Shown here: positions 42,156-50,333 of the stretch, piece by piece
How the letters are laid out: the number at the start of each line of letters is the position of its first letter
Numbering within the stretch: position 1 is the stretch's first letter
Origin: Paenibacillus sp. ACRRY
Lineage (GTDB): Bacteria; Bacillota; Bacilli; Paenibacillales; Paenibacillaceae
DNA: 64,000 nucleotides
Direction: 5' to 3'
NCBI RefSeq assembly: GCF_022346995.1
Contig: NZ_JAKRNM010000015.1
Coordinates: 1 to 64,000, forward strand
Program-made: the position numbers and the translations under genes
Notes under the pieces: generated by a model
The model's input: only the letters and a program-made list of their open reading frames with translations
What the model was told of the DNA's origin: nothing
Database searches by the model: none

Positions 42156-43991
42156 TTACGATTGCTGCTCCAATGCGAGCAATTGCTCCTTGGTTTGCAG
42201 ACCGCCTACATAACCTACCAGGGTTCCGTCTTTGCCGCTGATGCGGTGACAGGGAATAATGATCGGAATCGGATTTTTGCTAATAGCATCCAAAACTGCG
42301 CGAACAGCCTTGGGTCTTCCGATCGTTTCTGCAACCTGCTGGTGTGATGAGGCCTCTCCATAAGATATATCGGACAGGACTTGCCATACTTGAAGCTGGA
42401 ACGGTGTTCCGAGCAGATCCAGTTCCAAGTCGAAGGATTTTCGCTCCCCGGCAAAATACTGCTGTAGCTGTTTCGCAGCTTCGCTCAGCTTCTCTTCGTT
42501 CTTCTCGTACCGGTACTCGCCAATCCAAGTTCGGGCCCATTGCTGCAGGTGAGCCTCCCGTACATGGAATGCGCCAAAATCAATATGACAGAGTCCCTTT
42601 TCCGTAGCACACAGCGTAAGTGTACCAATTGGCGTAAGCACTTCATCATAATACACCGGCGTACCATGAAGCCCTGTTACAGCCGAGGGTTTCCACGCAG
42701 CCGCTTCCTGCTTCACCGGTTGTCCAGATGCATTCGAATCCGTGCCCGTTGATTCATTCTTCTGTTCTTCTTGCTGCTTGTCACTCATTAGCCCAACCTG
42801 CGGCTTATCGGGTAAGGACCCGGACGAACTGAGTCGCTCCTTGGCCTTCTGCAGCATGCTTAGCACGTTTCCATCTTGTTCGTTAGCGGCAGCTTCCCCA
42901 ATTGCTCTCATTGCGTCTTCTCCTCCAATTCTGCTTAACGCCCAGGCTGCGGTTCCCCGCAGCTCCGGACGCGGATCACGCTTCAGTACCTCCGTCAGCT
43001 TCGGTACAGCGCTTTTGTCTTTGAAATTACCAAGTGCTATGACTGCGTTACGCTGAATCGGCTTCTTGCCCCGCCAGGCGGCAGAGCTCTGTCCGAAGCG
43101 TTCCTTGAACTCGCGGTTGCCGATATCCAGCAGCGGTAATAGCAGAGGCTTCACAATCTCCGGATCGGGCTGCAGATCGGGATGGTGGTCCCAGTTTTTG
43201 CCCCGATTCTTCGGACAGACAATCTGACAAGTATCACAACCGTACAGACGGTTGCCTATTTTCAACATAAACTCTTCGTCCACGAACCCTTTGGTCTGGG
43301 TTACAAAAGAAATACACCGCTGTGCATTCAATTGTCCCGGACCCACCAGTGCTCCTGTCGGACAGGCATCAATACATTTTGTACATTCCCCGCAATCTTC
43401 CGTCACCGGCGTATCCGGCTGGAAGGGAATGTTGGTCACCAGTTCACCAAGATAGATCCAAGATCCAAACTTAGGCGAGATGATGGAACAGTTTTTGGCG
43501 CTGAAGCCAATACCTGCTCGCTGGGATACTGCTCGGTCAACAAGTGCCCCTGTGTCTACCATACTCTCAATCATGGCTTCCGGCACCCGTTCCCGTATAA
43601 ACTGAACCAGCTTGTCCATTGCTTCGCGCAGCACATGGTGATAATCCCTGCCCCAAGCCGAACGGGCCAAAATACCGCGATATGCACCAGGTTCCGACTT
43701 CGGCGGATTCACCATCTTCGATGGATATGCCACAGCGATGGCAATGAGCGAAGCAGGCTCGCCTTCCTTCAAAGCAGGACGCACCCTTTTCTCGATGTCC
43801 GGTTCTTCGAAACCGGATGCATAACCGTTGTCCCGATGCTGCTCCAGCAGTGATTTTAACGAAACAAAGGGCTCTGCCGAAGCAAAACCGACATCATCAA
43901 TGCCCAGCCCGGGGGCAGCTGCCTTGATCTCCTGTTTTAACTGTTCCCACACAGAACCAGCCTGAGCCGCCCCGGTCTGTACGCTCGTCAT
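42156..43991 (-). CDS. queG: Epoxyqueuosine reductase fused to O6-alkylguanine-DNA methyltransferase
   Basis: Fusion of about 611 residues. Residues 1-390 are QueG: DIEKRVRPALKEG, the two [4Fe-4S] sets CGECTKCIDACP and YGCDTCQIVCPKNRG, and a C-terminal HEAT-like segment (RPELRGTAAWALSRIGGEDA). QueG reduces epoxyqueuosine to queuosine in tRNA using cobalamin. After a Ser/Gln-rich linker, residues about 440-611 are a complete Ogt/MGMT domain with the acceptor Cys in IIPCHRISGKDG and a VGYVGG-type loop, which repairs O6-alkylguanine. The frame is continuous. The ATG at 43991 follows AGAGGGA; the upstream starts lack a site. Both halves keep their key residues, so both may be active. Confidence 0.92.
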   Translation of the reverse strand: MTSVQTGAAQAGSVWEQLKQEIKAAAPGLGIDDVGFASAEPFVSLKSLLEQHRDNGYASGFEEPDIEKRVRPALKEGEPASLIAIAVAYPSKMVNPPKSEPGAYRGILARSAWGRDYHHVLREAMDKLVQFIRERVPEAMIESMVDTGALVDRAVSQRAGIGFSAKNCSIISPKFGSWIYLGELVTNIPFQPDTPVTEDCGECTKCIDACPTGALVGPGQLNAQRCISFVTQTKGFVDEEFMLKIGNRLYGCDTCQIVCPKNRGKNWDHHPDLQPDPEIVKPLLLPLLDIGNREFKERFGQSSAAWRGKKPIQRNAVIALGNFKDKSAVPKLTEVLKRDPRPELRGTAAWALSRIGGEDAMRAIGEAAANEQDGNVLSMLQKAKERLSSSGSLPDKPQVGLMSDKQQEEQKNESTGTDSNASGQPVKQEAAAWKPSAVTGLHGTPVYYDEVLTPIGTLTLCATEKGLCHIDFGAFHVREAHLQQWARTWIGEYRYEKNEEKLSEAAKQLQQYFAGERKSFDLELDLLGTPFQLQVWQVLSDISYGEASSHQQVAETIGRPKAVRAVLDAISKNPIPIIIPCHRISGKDGTLVGYVGGLQTKEQLLALEQQS

Positions 43992-44162
43992 GTTCTCTTC
44001 CCTCTCTTCTTCTCCACTCATATTCACTAAACAGTGAACGCCCGCCTCGCTTGGGAGGACAGGCGCCTATATCGATACACTTCGGTGTGTACCGCATTTA
44101 AATTTTGATAAGGGTCTATCTATTTGACGCAAAATGCAGTCCAAAGTTTCCGAACCAACATT

Positions 44163-44768
44163 TTACAGTTTCTTCATCTCGGAAAACGGCCAGAAAATAA
44201 ACTCGGCTTTGCCTACAATTTCGCTGGATGTAATACTGCCAAACACGCGACTGTCCTTGCTTTTACCTTCATGACGATTATCGCCCATCACAAAATAATG
44301 ATCATCCTCAAGCGTGATCGGGCCAAAATCAGGATCCTGCACCTCGGTATCCGTATACGTCTCTGCCTGCTGTTCTCCATTCACAAACAAATGGTGGCCA
44401 CGTACTTCAACCGTATCGCCCGGTAGTCCAACAATGCGTTTAACCAGGAACTCCTTTTTCTCCACACCTTCACTCGGGTCCCGCAGTACAATGACGTCAA
44501 ACCGGGATGGCTTTCCAATATCATAGACAATCTTGTTAACGAACAAACGATCATGCTCGACAAGTGTCGGCTGCATCGACTGACCTTTAACCATCGACAG
44601 ATTAAACACAAACAGGTTCAGCAGCATCATGATCACAAAAGCAATAACGATTGTCTTCACCCAGTCCCATAGTTCTGCAGCCCAGGACTTACCCGGCTGT
44701 CCAGACCCTGTCTGGTTGCTTCGATCTTCGGAATTCATACGCTCTGTAGAAGGTATATTGGAGTTCAA
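44163..44768 (-). CDS. lepB: Type I signal peptidase
   Basis: Serine-lysine peptidase S26 of 201 residues that cleaves signal peptides outside the membrane. A polar N-terminus is followed by one membrane segment (TIVIAFVIMMLLNLFVFNL), the nucleophile block VKGQSMQPTL, the general-base Lys in FLVKRIVGLPGD and GDNRHEGKSKDSRVFG. The start is a TTG at 44768 near GAGGTG; an ATG at 44738 is possible. Single-membrane-segment Gram-positive type (SipS-like). Stands alone. Confidence 0.95.
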   Translation of the reverse strand: MNSNIPSTERMNSEDRSNQTGSGQPGKSWAAELWDWVKTIVIAFVIMMLLNLFVFNLSMVKGQSMQPTLVEHDRLFVNKIVYDIGKPSRFDVIVLRDPSEGVEKKEFLVKRIVGLPGDTVEVRGHHLFVNGEQQAETYTDTEVQDPDFGPITLEDDHYFVMGDNRHEGKSKDSRVFGSITSSEIVGKAEFIFWPFSEMKKL

Positions 44769-44910
44769 AGGGACACCTCGTTTATCAATTTTGTTCCAAT
44801 TAAGGCGTTCATACTCCCTCTAAGTCTATCTTATTTGCGGAAGTGAAACAATTGGTTATGAACACCAGCAGCCCGAGGCATAATCCGAAGCATCTTATCA
44901 TACAAATAGA

Positions 44911-44950
44911 AAGGCATATCCCCACGTGGTTACGTTGGAGGATATGCCTA
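44911..44950 (-). terminator. Terminator after the GNAT gene
   Basis: AGGCATATCC pairs with GGATATGCCT around an inner CACGT/ACGTTG fold. T-rich sequence follows on the minus strand. Confidence 0.8.
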
Positions 44951-44997
44951 ATATAAAATGAAAATCTGTTTTATTTCTTTTCTTTAATCATTCAAAC

Positions 44998-45423
44998 CTA
45001 AGCTTTGGACAAAATACTAAGTTTCTGAAAGGCACTTAATATCTTGTTGGCACCGTAACCCATAGCTTCGTATAGAGGCATGGCTGCTTTGTTGTGCTCA
45101 TCACCCGCGACCCATATTTGGCTGACTTTTCGTTGCTGAAAACGTTGCTCCATGGCCTCGACAAGTGTTTTGCCGACTCCACGGCGACGATAGTCTGGAT
45201 GGACCGCAATACGGTAGATGCATCCCTGGTTGTGATCAATCGTACCGATTAAGGCGCCGACGAGGTCTCCCTCTTCTTCCGCAACCATAATCAGATCAGA
45301 ATCCCATGACAATTGACGGGCAAACGGGCCCATCGTGTTCTCATAACACTCTTCCGATAGTGCAACCTGGAGAAGCTCCGTCATCTGGCTTGCATCACTC
45401 AACTGAAAGGAACGAACGTGCAT
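44998..45423 (-). CDS. GNAT-family N-acetyltransferase
   Basis: Cytosolic acetyltransferase of 141 residues. The acetyl-CoA binding block is YRIAVHPDYRRRGVGKTLVEAME (Q/RxxGxG/A motif), followed by VAGDEHNKAAMPLYEAMGYG. The substrate is unknown; a RimI-like role on proteins or an antibiotic-type substrate cannot be told apart. The ATG at 45423 is preceded by AAAGGGAG. Single gene with its own terminator. Confidence 0.88.
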   Translation of the reverse strand: MHVRSFQLSDASQMTELLQVALSEECYENTMGPFARQLSWDSDLIMVAEEEGDLVGALIGTIDHNQGCIYRIAVHPDYRRRGVGKTLVEAMEQRFQQRKVSQIWVAGDEHNKAAMPLYEAMGYGANKILSAFQKLSILSKA

Positions 45424-45954
45424 GTCTTAAATCTCCCTTTTCGTTAGCTTGATGAGGTTTTACAAAAAAGGGATCCCCTTTTTACCAAAAACCCAATGTT
45501 CGAATAATGACAAAAAACGAGAAAATACCGCTTCTCCGTCAATTAAACCATACTTTCCGCCATAAAACACGCATTTTCTTTTGAAAGCGCTTAATTGTAA
45601 CCGTTTACATCCGAGTATTAATTTTTTCGTCTATTAAATCGACTAATATCACATAAATATATTCATAATGGGTAAAATATGTTTGTTAACCCGAGTCATG
45701 CAAATGATCAACTTCCCAGGGGACTTAATAAACAAAAATGTTGCTTAATTAGCCCGGATGCGGTTTAATATTAGTGGCAAGGGTATTATTACATATGTAC
45801 CTGAGCAGTTTGCATGAATTCAATGATCAACTCTCCTTCACCAAGGTTGAGATCGAAATGATTCTATTCGTCTGAATCTTGTACCGGAGATTGATTCAAT
45901 CGATGATGCAAAATGCTGATTAAAAAATTCAAAATCTCAGGAGGTATTTTCACT
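45424..45954. promoter_or_regulatory. AT-rich spacer before sodA holding two adjacent cre sites
   Basis: No gene is supported in these 530 bases. Two cre-type sequences sit side by side. TGAAAGCGCTTAAT (45582-45595) matches the consensus except for its last two bases. TGTAACCGTTTACA (45596-45609) matches TGWAANCGNTNWCA perfectly. They lie about 345 bases before sodA and 160 bases before the divergent GNAT gene. Which promoter they serve is unclear, because no strong promoter was located with confidence. Confidence 0.6.
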
Positions 45955-46566
45955 ATGGCTTTTCAATTACCGGCACTTCCTTACGCTAACGACGCTCTGG
46001 AACCACATATCGATGCACAAACGATGGAAATCCACCACGATCGCCATCACAATACTTACGTAACTAACCTTAACGCAGCTCTGGAAAGCGCTCCTGAACT
46101 GCAAGAAAAAAGCTTGGAAGATCTGATCGCTAACCTGGACAGCGTACCAGAAGGCATCCGCACAGCGGTTCGCAACAATGGTGGTGGACATGCTAACCAC
46201 AGCCTGTTCTGGGAAATCATCGGACCTAACGGCGGCGGCGCTCCTACAGGCGACATCGCAGCTGCAATCGACAGCGAACTGGGCGGCTTTGACAAATTCA
46301 AAGAAGACTTTGCAAAAGCAGCTACAACTCGTTTCGGTTCCGGTTGGGCTTGGCTCGTTGTAGGCAAAGATGGCAAATTGTCCATCACTAGCACGCCTAA
46401 CCAAGACAGCCCACTCTTCGAAGGTCTGACTCCAGTTCTGGGTCTGGACGTATGGGAGCACGCTTACTACCTGAAATATCAAAACAAACGTCCTGATTAC
46501 ATCGGCGCTTTCTGGAATGTAATCAACTGGGATGAAGTTAACAAACGTTACGCAGCAGCGAAATAA
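45955..46566 (+). CDS. sodA: Superoxide dismutase (Mn type)
   Basis: Cytosolic dismutase of 203 residues that removes superoxide. Metal ligands: His in MEIHHDRHHNTYV, His in GGGHANHSLFWEI, and Asp and His in LDVWEHAYYLKY. The Gln-containing NQDSP segment and GGGH context fit manganese enzymes. The ATG at 45955 has GGAGG ten bases upstream; the in-frame ATG at 45913 would only add a non-conserved tail. Codon use is strongly biased, as for a highly expressed gene. A terminator follows. Confidence 0.97.
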   Translation: MAFQLPALPYANDALEPHIDAQTMEIHHDRHHNTYVTNLNAALESAPELQEKSLEDLIANLDSVPEGIRTAVRNNGGGHANHSLFWEIIGPNGGGAPTGDIAAAIDSELGGFDKFKEDFAKAATTRFGSGWAWLVVGKDGKLSITSTPNQDSPLFEGLTPVLGLDVWEHAYYLKYQNKRPDYIGAFWNVINWDEVNKRYAAAK

Positions 46567-46584
46567 TACTGCTTAGCTATAAGA

Positions 46585-46627
46585 AGAGCCTGATTCGGTC
46601 TTAATTGACTGAATCAGGCTTTTTTTG
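46585..46627 (+). terminator. Terminator after sodA
   Basis: AGCCTGATTC pairs with GAATCAGGCT around an inner AGTC-type fold, followed by seven T. It also faces the end of mutY. Confidence 0.92.
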
Positions 46628-46637
46628 TTTTCAGAAA

Positions 46638-47954
46638 CTATTCCTTTACCTCATCATACGCCCCAGCGAAGTAGCTGCTCAGCAGCTTCAAGAAGACATT
46701 AGGGAATGCCAGCTTGTCCATATCCTTGGGCCCGATCCATCGATAAATGAGCCCGTCTCCCTTGCCTGTCTGTGACAGGGCTGAGTTGTGGGATGTATCC
46801 GCAGCTTCCACAATGTTCTCTCCGTCCAGATCGGATGCTGATGGAGTAACATCCAGCATGGAAGCAGCCGTCTCCTTGGCGGCCGCCTGTGCATCTGTAT
46901 CATAGGCGGCTCTTGCTTCCGCAGCGATCAGCGGAAGCTCATCACTGCCTTGGTCCTGCTCGGTGCACTTGTACACCTGCAGGTTCCATACAATATGGCT
47001 GAACACATGCTCCGCATGAGTAGCCAGCCCCTCCGGGCGGGCAGCGAAGCCCTCCGCCCACAGACTGCCAGCCAGCAATGCCATGGCTGGCTCATCGGCC
47101 AGCGGCCCCGCCGCCTTGCCGGCTGCGGCGGGCGCCGCCAGCACATGCGGCAGCTCCCACATGCGGGCCAGCAGGCCCGTCGCTGGGCGCTGGCGCACAA
47201 GCACTTGGCCGCGATGCTCGCCGCGGCCCTCGACCAGGGCGACCAGCCGCTGCTCAGGGCGCGGCGGCTTCGCCTTGGTCTTGACCGGCAGCGTGAGCTC
47301 CCGTCCGGCGATGCGGCCGGAACATTGCTCCATGACCGGGCAAGTCAGGCAGTGCGGCGCTTTTGGTGTACATACCAGCGCGCCAAGTTCCATCAGCGCC
47401 TGGTTGAAATCACGCGCCCGCCCTTCCGGAATGAGCTCTCCTGCAAGCTCTTCCATCAGCACCCGGGTGCTGCCCTTCATAATGTCCTCATCAATGAGGA
47501 AGTATCTGGACAGAACCCGCATGACATTGCCGTCCACCGCAGGCTGCGGCTGGTTGAAGGCAATACTGAGAATGGCCCCGGCTGTATACGGGCCTACCCC
47601 TTTTAACGCAAATACGGCCTGTTTATCCTGCGGCATCTCCCCTCCGTGCAGCTCCATCACCTGCTGGGCAGCCGCCTGAAGGTTGCGGGCACGGGAATAG
47701 TAGCCAAGTCCCTCCCAGTTCTTCAGTACATCCTCTTCTGCCGCTTCGGCCAGTGCCTGAACGGTCGGGAAATTGGCGATAAACCGGTTGAAATACGGGA
47801 TGACCGTATCCACGCGAGTCTGTTGAAGCATGATTTCCGATACCCACGTAAAATAGGGATTGTTATGACGACGCCACGGCAAGTCACGTCTGTTAATCAT
47901 GTACCAATCCAGCAAATTCACACTAAAGTGTTGCTTTTGTTCCATTAAACCCAT
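46638..47954 (-). CDS. mutY: A/G-specific adenine glycosylase
   Basis: Base-excision enzyme of 438 residues that removes adenine opposite 8-oxoguanine. The helix-hairpin-helix and catalytic Asp are in LKGVGPYTAGAILSIAF and PAVDGNVMRVLSRY. The [4Fe-4S] loop is CTPKAPHCLTCPVMEQC. The C-terminal NUDIX-like 8-oxoG recognition domain follows but is interrupted by a long low-complexity insert (EARAAYDTDAQAAAKETAAS and on), making the protein longer than typical MutY. A markedly GC-rich patch covers about 47040-47340. GAGG eight bases before the ATG supports the start. Confidence 0.95.
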   Translation of the reverse strand: MGLMEQKQHFSVNLLDWYMINRRDLPWRRHNNPYFTWVSEIMLQQTRVDTVIPYFNRFIANFPTVQALAEAAEEDVLKNWEGLGYYSRARNLQAAAQQVMELHGGEMPQDKQAVFALKGVGPYTAGAILSIAFNQPQPAVDGNVMRVLSRYFLIDEDIMKGSTRVLMEELAGELIPEGRARDFNQALMELGALVCTPKAPHCLTCPVMEQCSGRIAGRELTLPVKTKAKPPRPEQRLVALVEGRGEHRGQVLVRQRPATGLLARMWELPHVLAAPAAAGKAAGPLADEPAMALLAGSLWAEGFAARPEGLATHAEHVFSHIVWNLQVYKCTEQDQGSDELPLIAAEARAAYDTDAQAAAKETAASMLDVTPSASDLDGENIVEAADTSHNSALSQTGKGDGLIYRWIGPKDMDKLAFPNVFLKLLSSYFAGAYDEVKE

Positions 47955-48006
47955 ATTTCCGTCCTCTCCTGTTACCTTGCTATTCCTAATGTTCTATTCT
48001 TACCGG

Positions 48007-48405
48007 CTATTTGTCCGTCTTCTCCACAATGGCAAAGGCTGCTGCAAGCTCCGTCTGATGCGTAATGCTGAGATGTATGTCGTACTGCTGGTCATATGGC
48101 AATTGAAGCCGTTCCCAGGCCTGGCTCGACAACGTGGCGACCGGGCGTCCCTTTTCGTCAGGAAGCACCTCGATGTCTGTAAAACTCATCACGCTGCCGA
48201 TGCCGCAGCCAAATGCCTTGGACACAGCTTCCTTGGCTGCAAACCGGCCAGATACAAATTCAGTCATTCTCTTCCCTCGTTCAGCTGCCAATTTCCGCTC
48301 AGCCGGAGTCAAAATTCGATTCATAAATGCTTCGGCATGACGACCAGACAGCAGCTTGTGCATCCGTCCGATCTCCAACACATCGTTTCCAATTCCATAT
48401 ATCAT
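48007..48405 (-). CDS. acpS: Holo-[acyl-carrier-protein] synthase
   Basis: Phosphopantetheinyl transferase of 132 residues that activates the fatty-acid ACP using CoA. Typical blocks: GIGNDVLEIGRM with the Mg2+-binding Asp, FMNRILTPAERKLA, RFAAKEAVSKAFGCGIG and SITHQTELAAAFAIVEK. The ribosome site (GCGGGTG) is weak. It is 52 bases upstream of mutY on the same strand. Confidence 0.95.
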   Translation of the reverse strand: MIYGIGNDVLEIGRMHKLLSGRHAEAFMNRILTPAERKLAAERGKRMTEFVSGRFAAKEAVSKAFGCGIGSVMSFTDIEVLPDEKGRPVATLSSQAWERLQLPYDQQYDIHLSITHQTELAAAFAIVEKTDK

Positions 48406-48728
48406 TAACGATTCACCCGCTTAATCTTTTATGCTGTGTAGAATCTTGAATGGTTTCTATCTTTTGCTGCTAATCCGAACACGTATTCTATTGTAGCAGG
48501 AGGTAGAGCGAGAAGCGAGTACCTCGCTGACATTCCCATGTATGTTAAAATTGGAATCAGGGGAGATGTAGACTTGGACATACAGCTTCCTCAGATTGAA
48601 ACCCGAAATTGACCATAATGGGTATCAACCATTTTCAACTACAGCAAAAAAGAGTCGCTGCCCGATGCAGTGACTCTTTTTCATTAACAAGCTTAACTAT
48701 TCACCCTGTACAACTTCACACCAACACT
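48406..48728. other. Intergenic region acpS-nadE
   Basis: Apart from the nadE terminator at 48646-48681, this 323-base gap shows no supported gene. A short AGGAGG occurs at 48499-48504 but no open frame of useful length follows it. Confidence 0.6.
48646..48681 (-). terminator. Terminator after nadE
   Basis: AAAAAGAGTCGCTGC and GCAGTGACTCTTTTT form a long stem with a short loop, with T-runs on both strands. Confidence 0.93.
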
Positions 48729-49538
48729 TTAGATGCCTGGGATGGCATTGCGTTTATGGTGAGTGCGAGTATAGAATGCCTCAAGACGCTCCTGTGCAGC
48801 AGGATCAATCTGTTTGCCTTCCAGGTAGTCGCTGTTATCCTCATAGGAAATGCCCAGTTCCTGTTCATCGGTCTGACCTTCCCAAAGCCCTGCTGAAGGA
48901 GCCTTGTCCAGAATTTCGCTCGGCACACCAAGATATGCAGCTAGCTGACGAACCTGGCGTTTGTTCAGGCTGCTCAGCGGTGTGATGTCAACCGCCCCAT
49001 CGCCCCACTTCGTATAGAAACCAGTGATAGCTTCGGAAGCATGATCCGTACCTACCACCAGCAGGTTTTCTTCAAATGAAAGTGCATATTGCATGACCAT
49101 GCGGGTTCTTGCCTTCACATTCCCTTTGCCCTGTGGAGTCATATGACGCGGGCTGCCCATGGATTTGAAGCCTTGCTCCACTTCAAGCGCAATCTCATTG
49201 ACCGCATCTTCAATATTGGTTTCCACCACATGTTTCAGGTCAAATGCCTTCGCAACCGCATAGCTGTGATCAATATCGGATTGCTCACCGTATGGCTGGA
49301 ACACTCCCAGTGTTTTGTACTCCTGGTTGTTCTCGGCTGAGAGCTCATCTGTCGCCTTTTTGCACAGCGCTGCAGCGACTGCACTATCAATTCCGCCACT
49401 GATGGCAATAAGCAATCCCTTCGTACCGGAATTTTTCACATAGGATTTCAGAAAGTCAACGCGTTTGCGGACTTCCTCTTCTTCATTAATGCTTGGCTTA
49501 ACCTTCAACTCAGCGATGATCTGTTGTTGCAAACTCAT
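48729..49538 (-). CDS. nadE: NH3-dependent NAD+ synthetase
   Basis: Cytosolic ATP-pyrophosphatase of 269 residues that makes NAD+ from deamido-NAD and ammonia. The P-loop is LLIAISGGIDSAVAAAL. TDHASEAITGFYTKWGDGAVDITPL and LNKRQVRQLAAYLG follow. There is no glutaminase domain, so it is the short ammonia-using type. A GGGGTG site precedes the ATG. It lies between the bacilliredoxin gene and acpS on the same strand, with terminators on both sides, so it is a single unit. Confidence 0.96.
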   Translation of the reverse strand: MSLQQQIIAELKVKPSINEEEEVRKRVDFLKSYVKNSGTKGLLIAISGGIDSAVAAALCKKATDELSAENNQEYKTLGVFQPYGEQSDIDHSYAVAKAFDLKHVVETNIEDAVNEIALEVEQGFKSMGSPRHMTPQGKGNVKARTRMVMQYALSFEENLLVVGTDHASEAITGFYTKWGDGAVDITPLSSLNKRQVRQLAAYLGVPSEILDKAPSAGLWEGQTDEQELGISYEDNSDYLEGKQIDPAAQERLEAFYTRTHHKRNAIPGI

Positions 49539-49620
49539 CGTTCAACACACCCCGTTTCTACATAAATGAAATTTGATGTCCAACTTGAAAGGTCCGAATG
49601 GTTCAATAACCTTATTTGCT

Positions 49621-49663
49621 CAAAATGAAACGCCCCGGCATCGGTCATCCGAAGGGCGGGGCG
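49621..49663 (-). terminator. Terminator after the bacilliredoxin gene
   Basis: On the minus strand CGCCCCGCCC pairs with the GGGGCG-containing arm around GGATGACC, followed by TTTCATTTTG. Confidence 0.78.
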
Positions 49664-49676
49664 CTCCTAGAGCTAA

Positions 49677-50120
49677 TTAACGGCAGTAACGGTCAAATGC
49701 ATTCGTGAGATCAGCCGCAATTTCCTCCGCAGAACGGTCTTCCACTTGGTGACGCTCGATAAAGTGAACAAGTTCACCGTCTTTCATCAGAGCGATGGAA
49801 GGTGAAGATGGAGGATACGGTGCAAAGTACTCACGCGCTTTTGCTGTAGCTTCTTTGTCCTGTCCGGCAAATACCGTATACAGGTGATCTGGTGTAATAT
49901 CGTGCTGAAGGGCTTGAGATACACCCGGACGACACTGGCCTGCGGCACATCCGCACACCGAGTTAATCACGACAAGTGCTGTACCTTTGGAATCTGGCAG
50001 ACTAGCTTCAACTTCCTCAGGGGTACGCAATTCCTGAATACCCAGGCGAGTCAGCTCATCCCGCATCGGTTGAACCATATCTTTCATGTATTGATCAAAT
50101 GACATCGACATTCGTTTCAC
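49677..50120 (-). CDS. Bacilliredoxin (BrxA/BrxB family)
   Basis: Thioredoxin-fold protein of 147 residues that removes bacillithiol from S-bacillithiolated proteins during oxidative stress. The CGC active site is in VNSVCGCAAGQCRPGVS, with further family blocks AGQDKEATAKAREYF and PPSSPSIALMKDGELVHFIERHQVE. The start is an ATG preceded by AAGGAG. Its presence implies a bacillithiol-using Firmicute. Confidence 0.95.
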   Translation of the reverse strand: MKRMSMSFDQYMKDMVQPMRDELTRLGIQELRTPEEVEASLPDSKGTALVVINSVCGCAAGQCRPGVSQALQHDITPDHLYTVFAGQDKEATAKAREYFAPYPPSSPSIALMKDGELVHFIERHQVEDRSAEEIAADLTNAFDRYCR

Positions 50121-50333
50121 TCCTTATAAATGGTTGTTCTATTATTTCGGGGAACATGTAATTGCCTCGGAATTCCACAATCATCTATGCTCCACCATAC
50201 AAAACATGGATTTTAATGATGTGCTATCCCTATTATACATCCCCAAGCAATGAAAGCAAGGATCAGACTCCGCCTGCGGTAAGGCTTCTTTCATAGTATT
50301 ATGTCTTATTCTCTGCCAAAATATGCTGGGCTT

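Noticed and set aside
46950..47679. Overlapping plus-strand frames of 198-218 codons opposite mutY.
   Set aside because: They arise from the GC-rich patch, where stops are rare; no start site or protein signature supports them.
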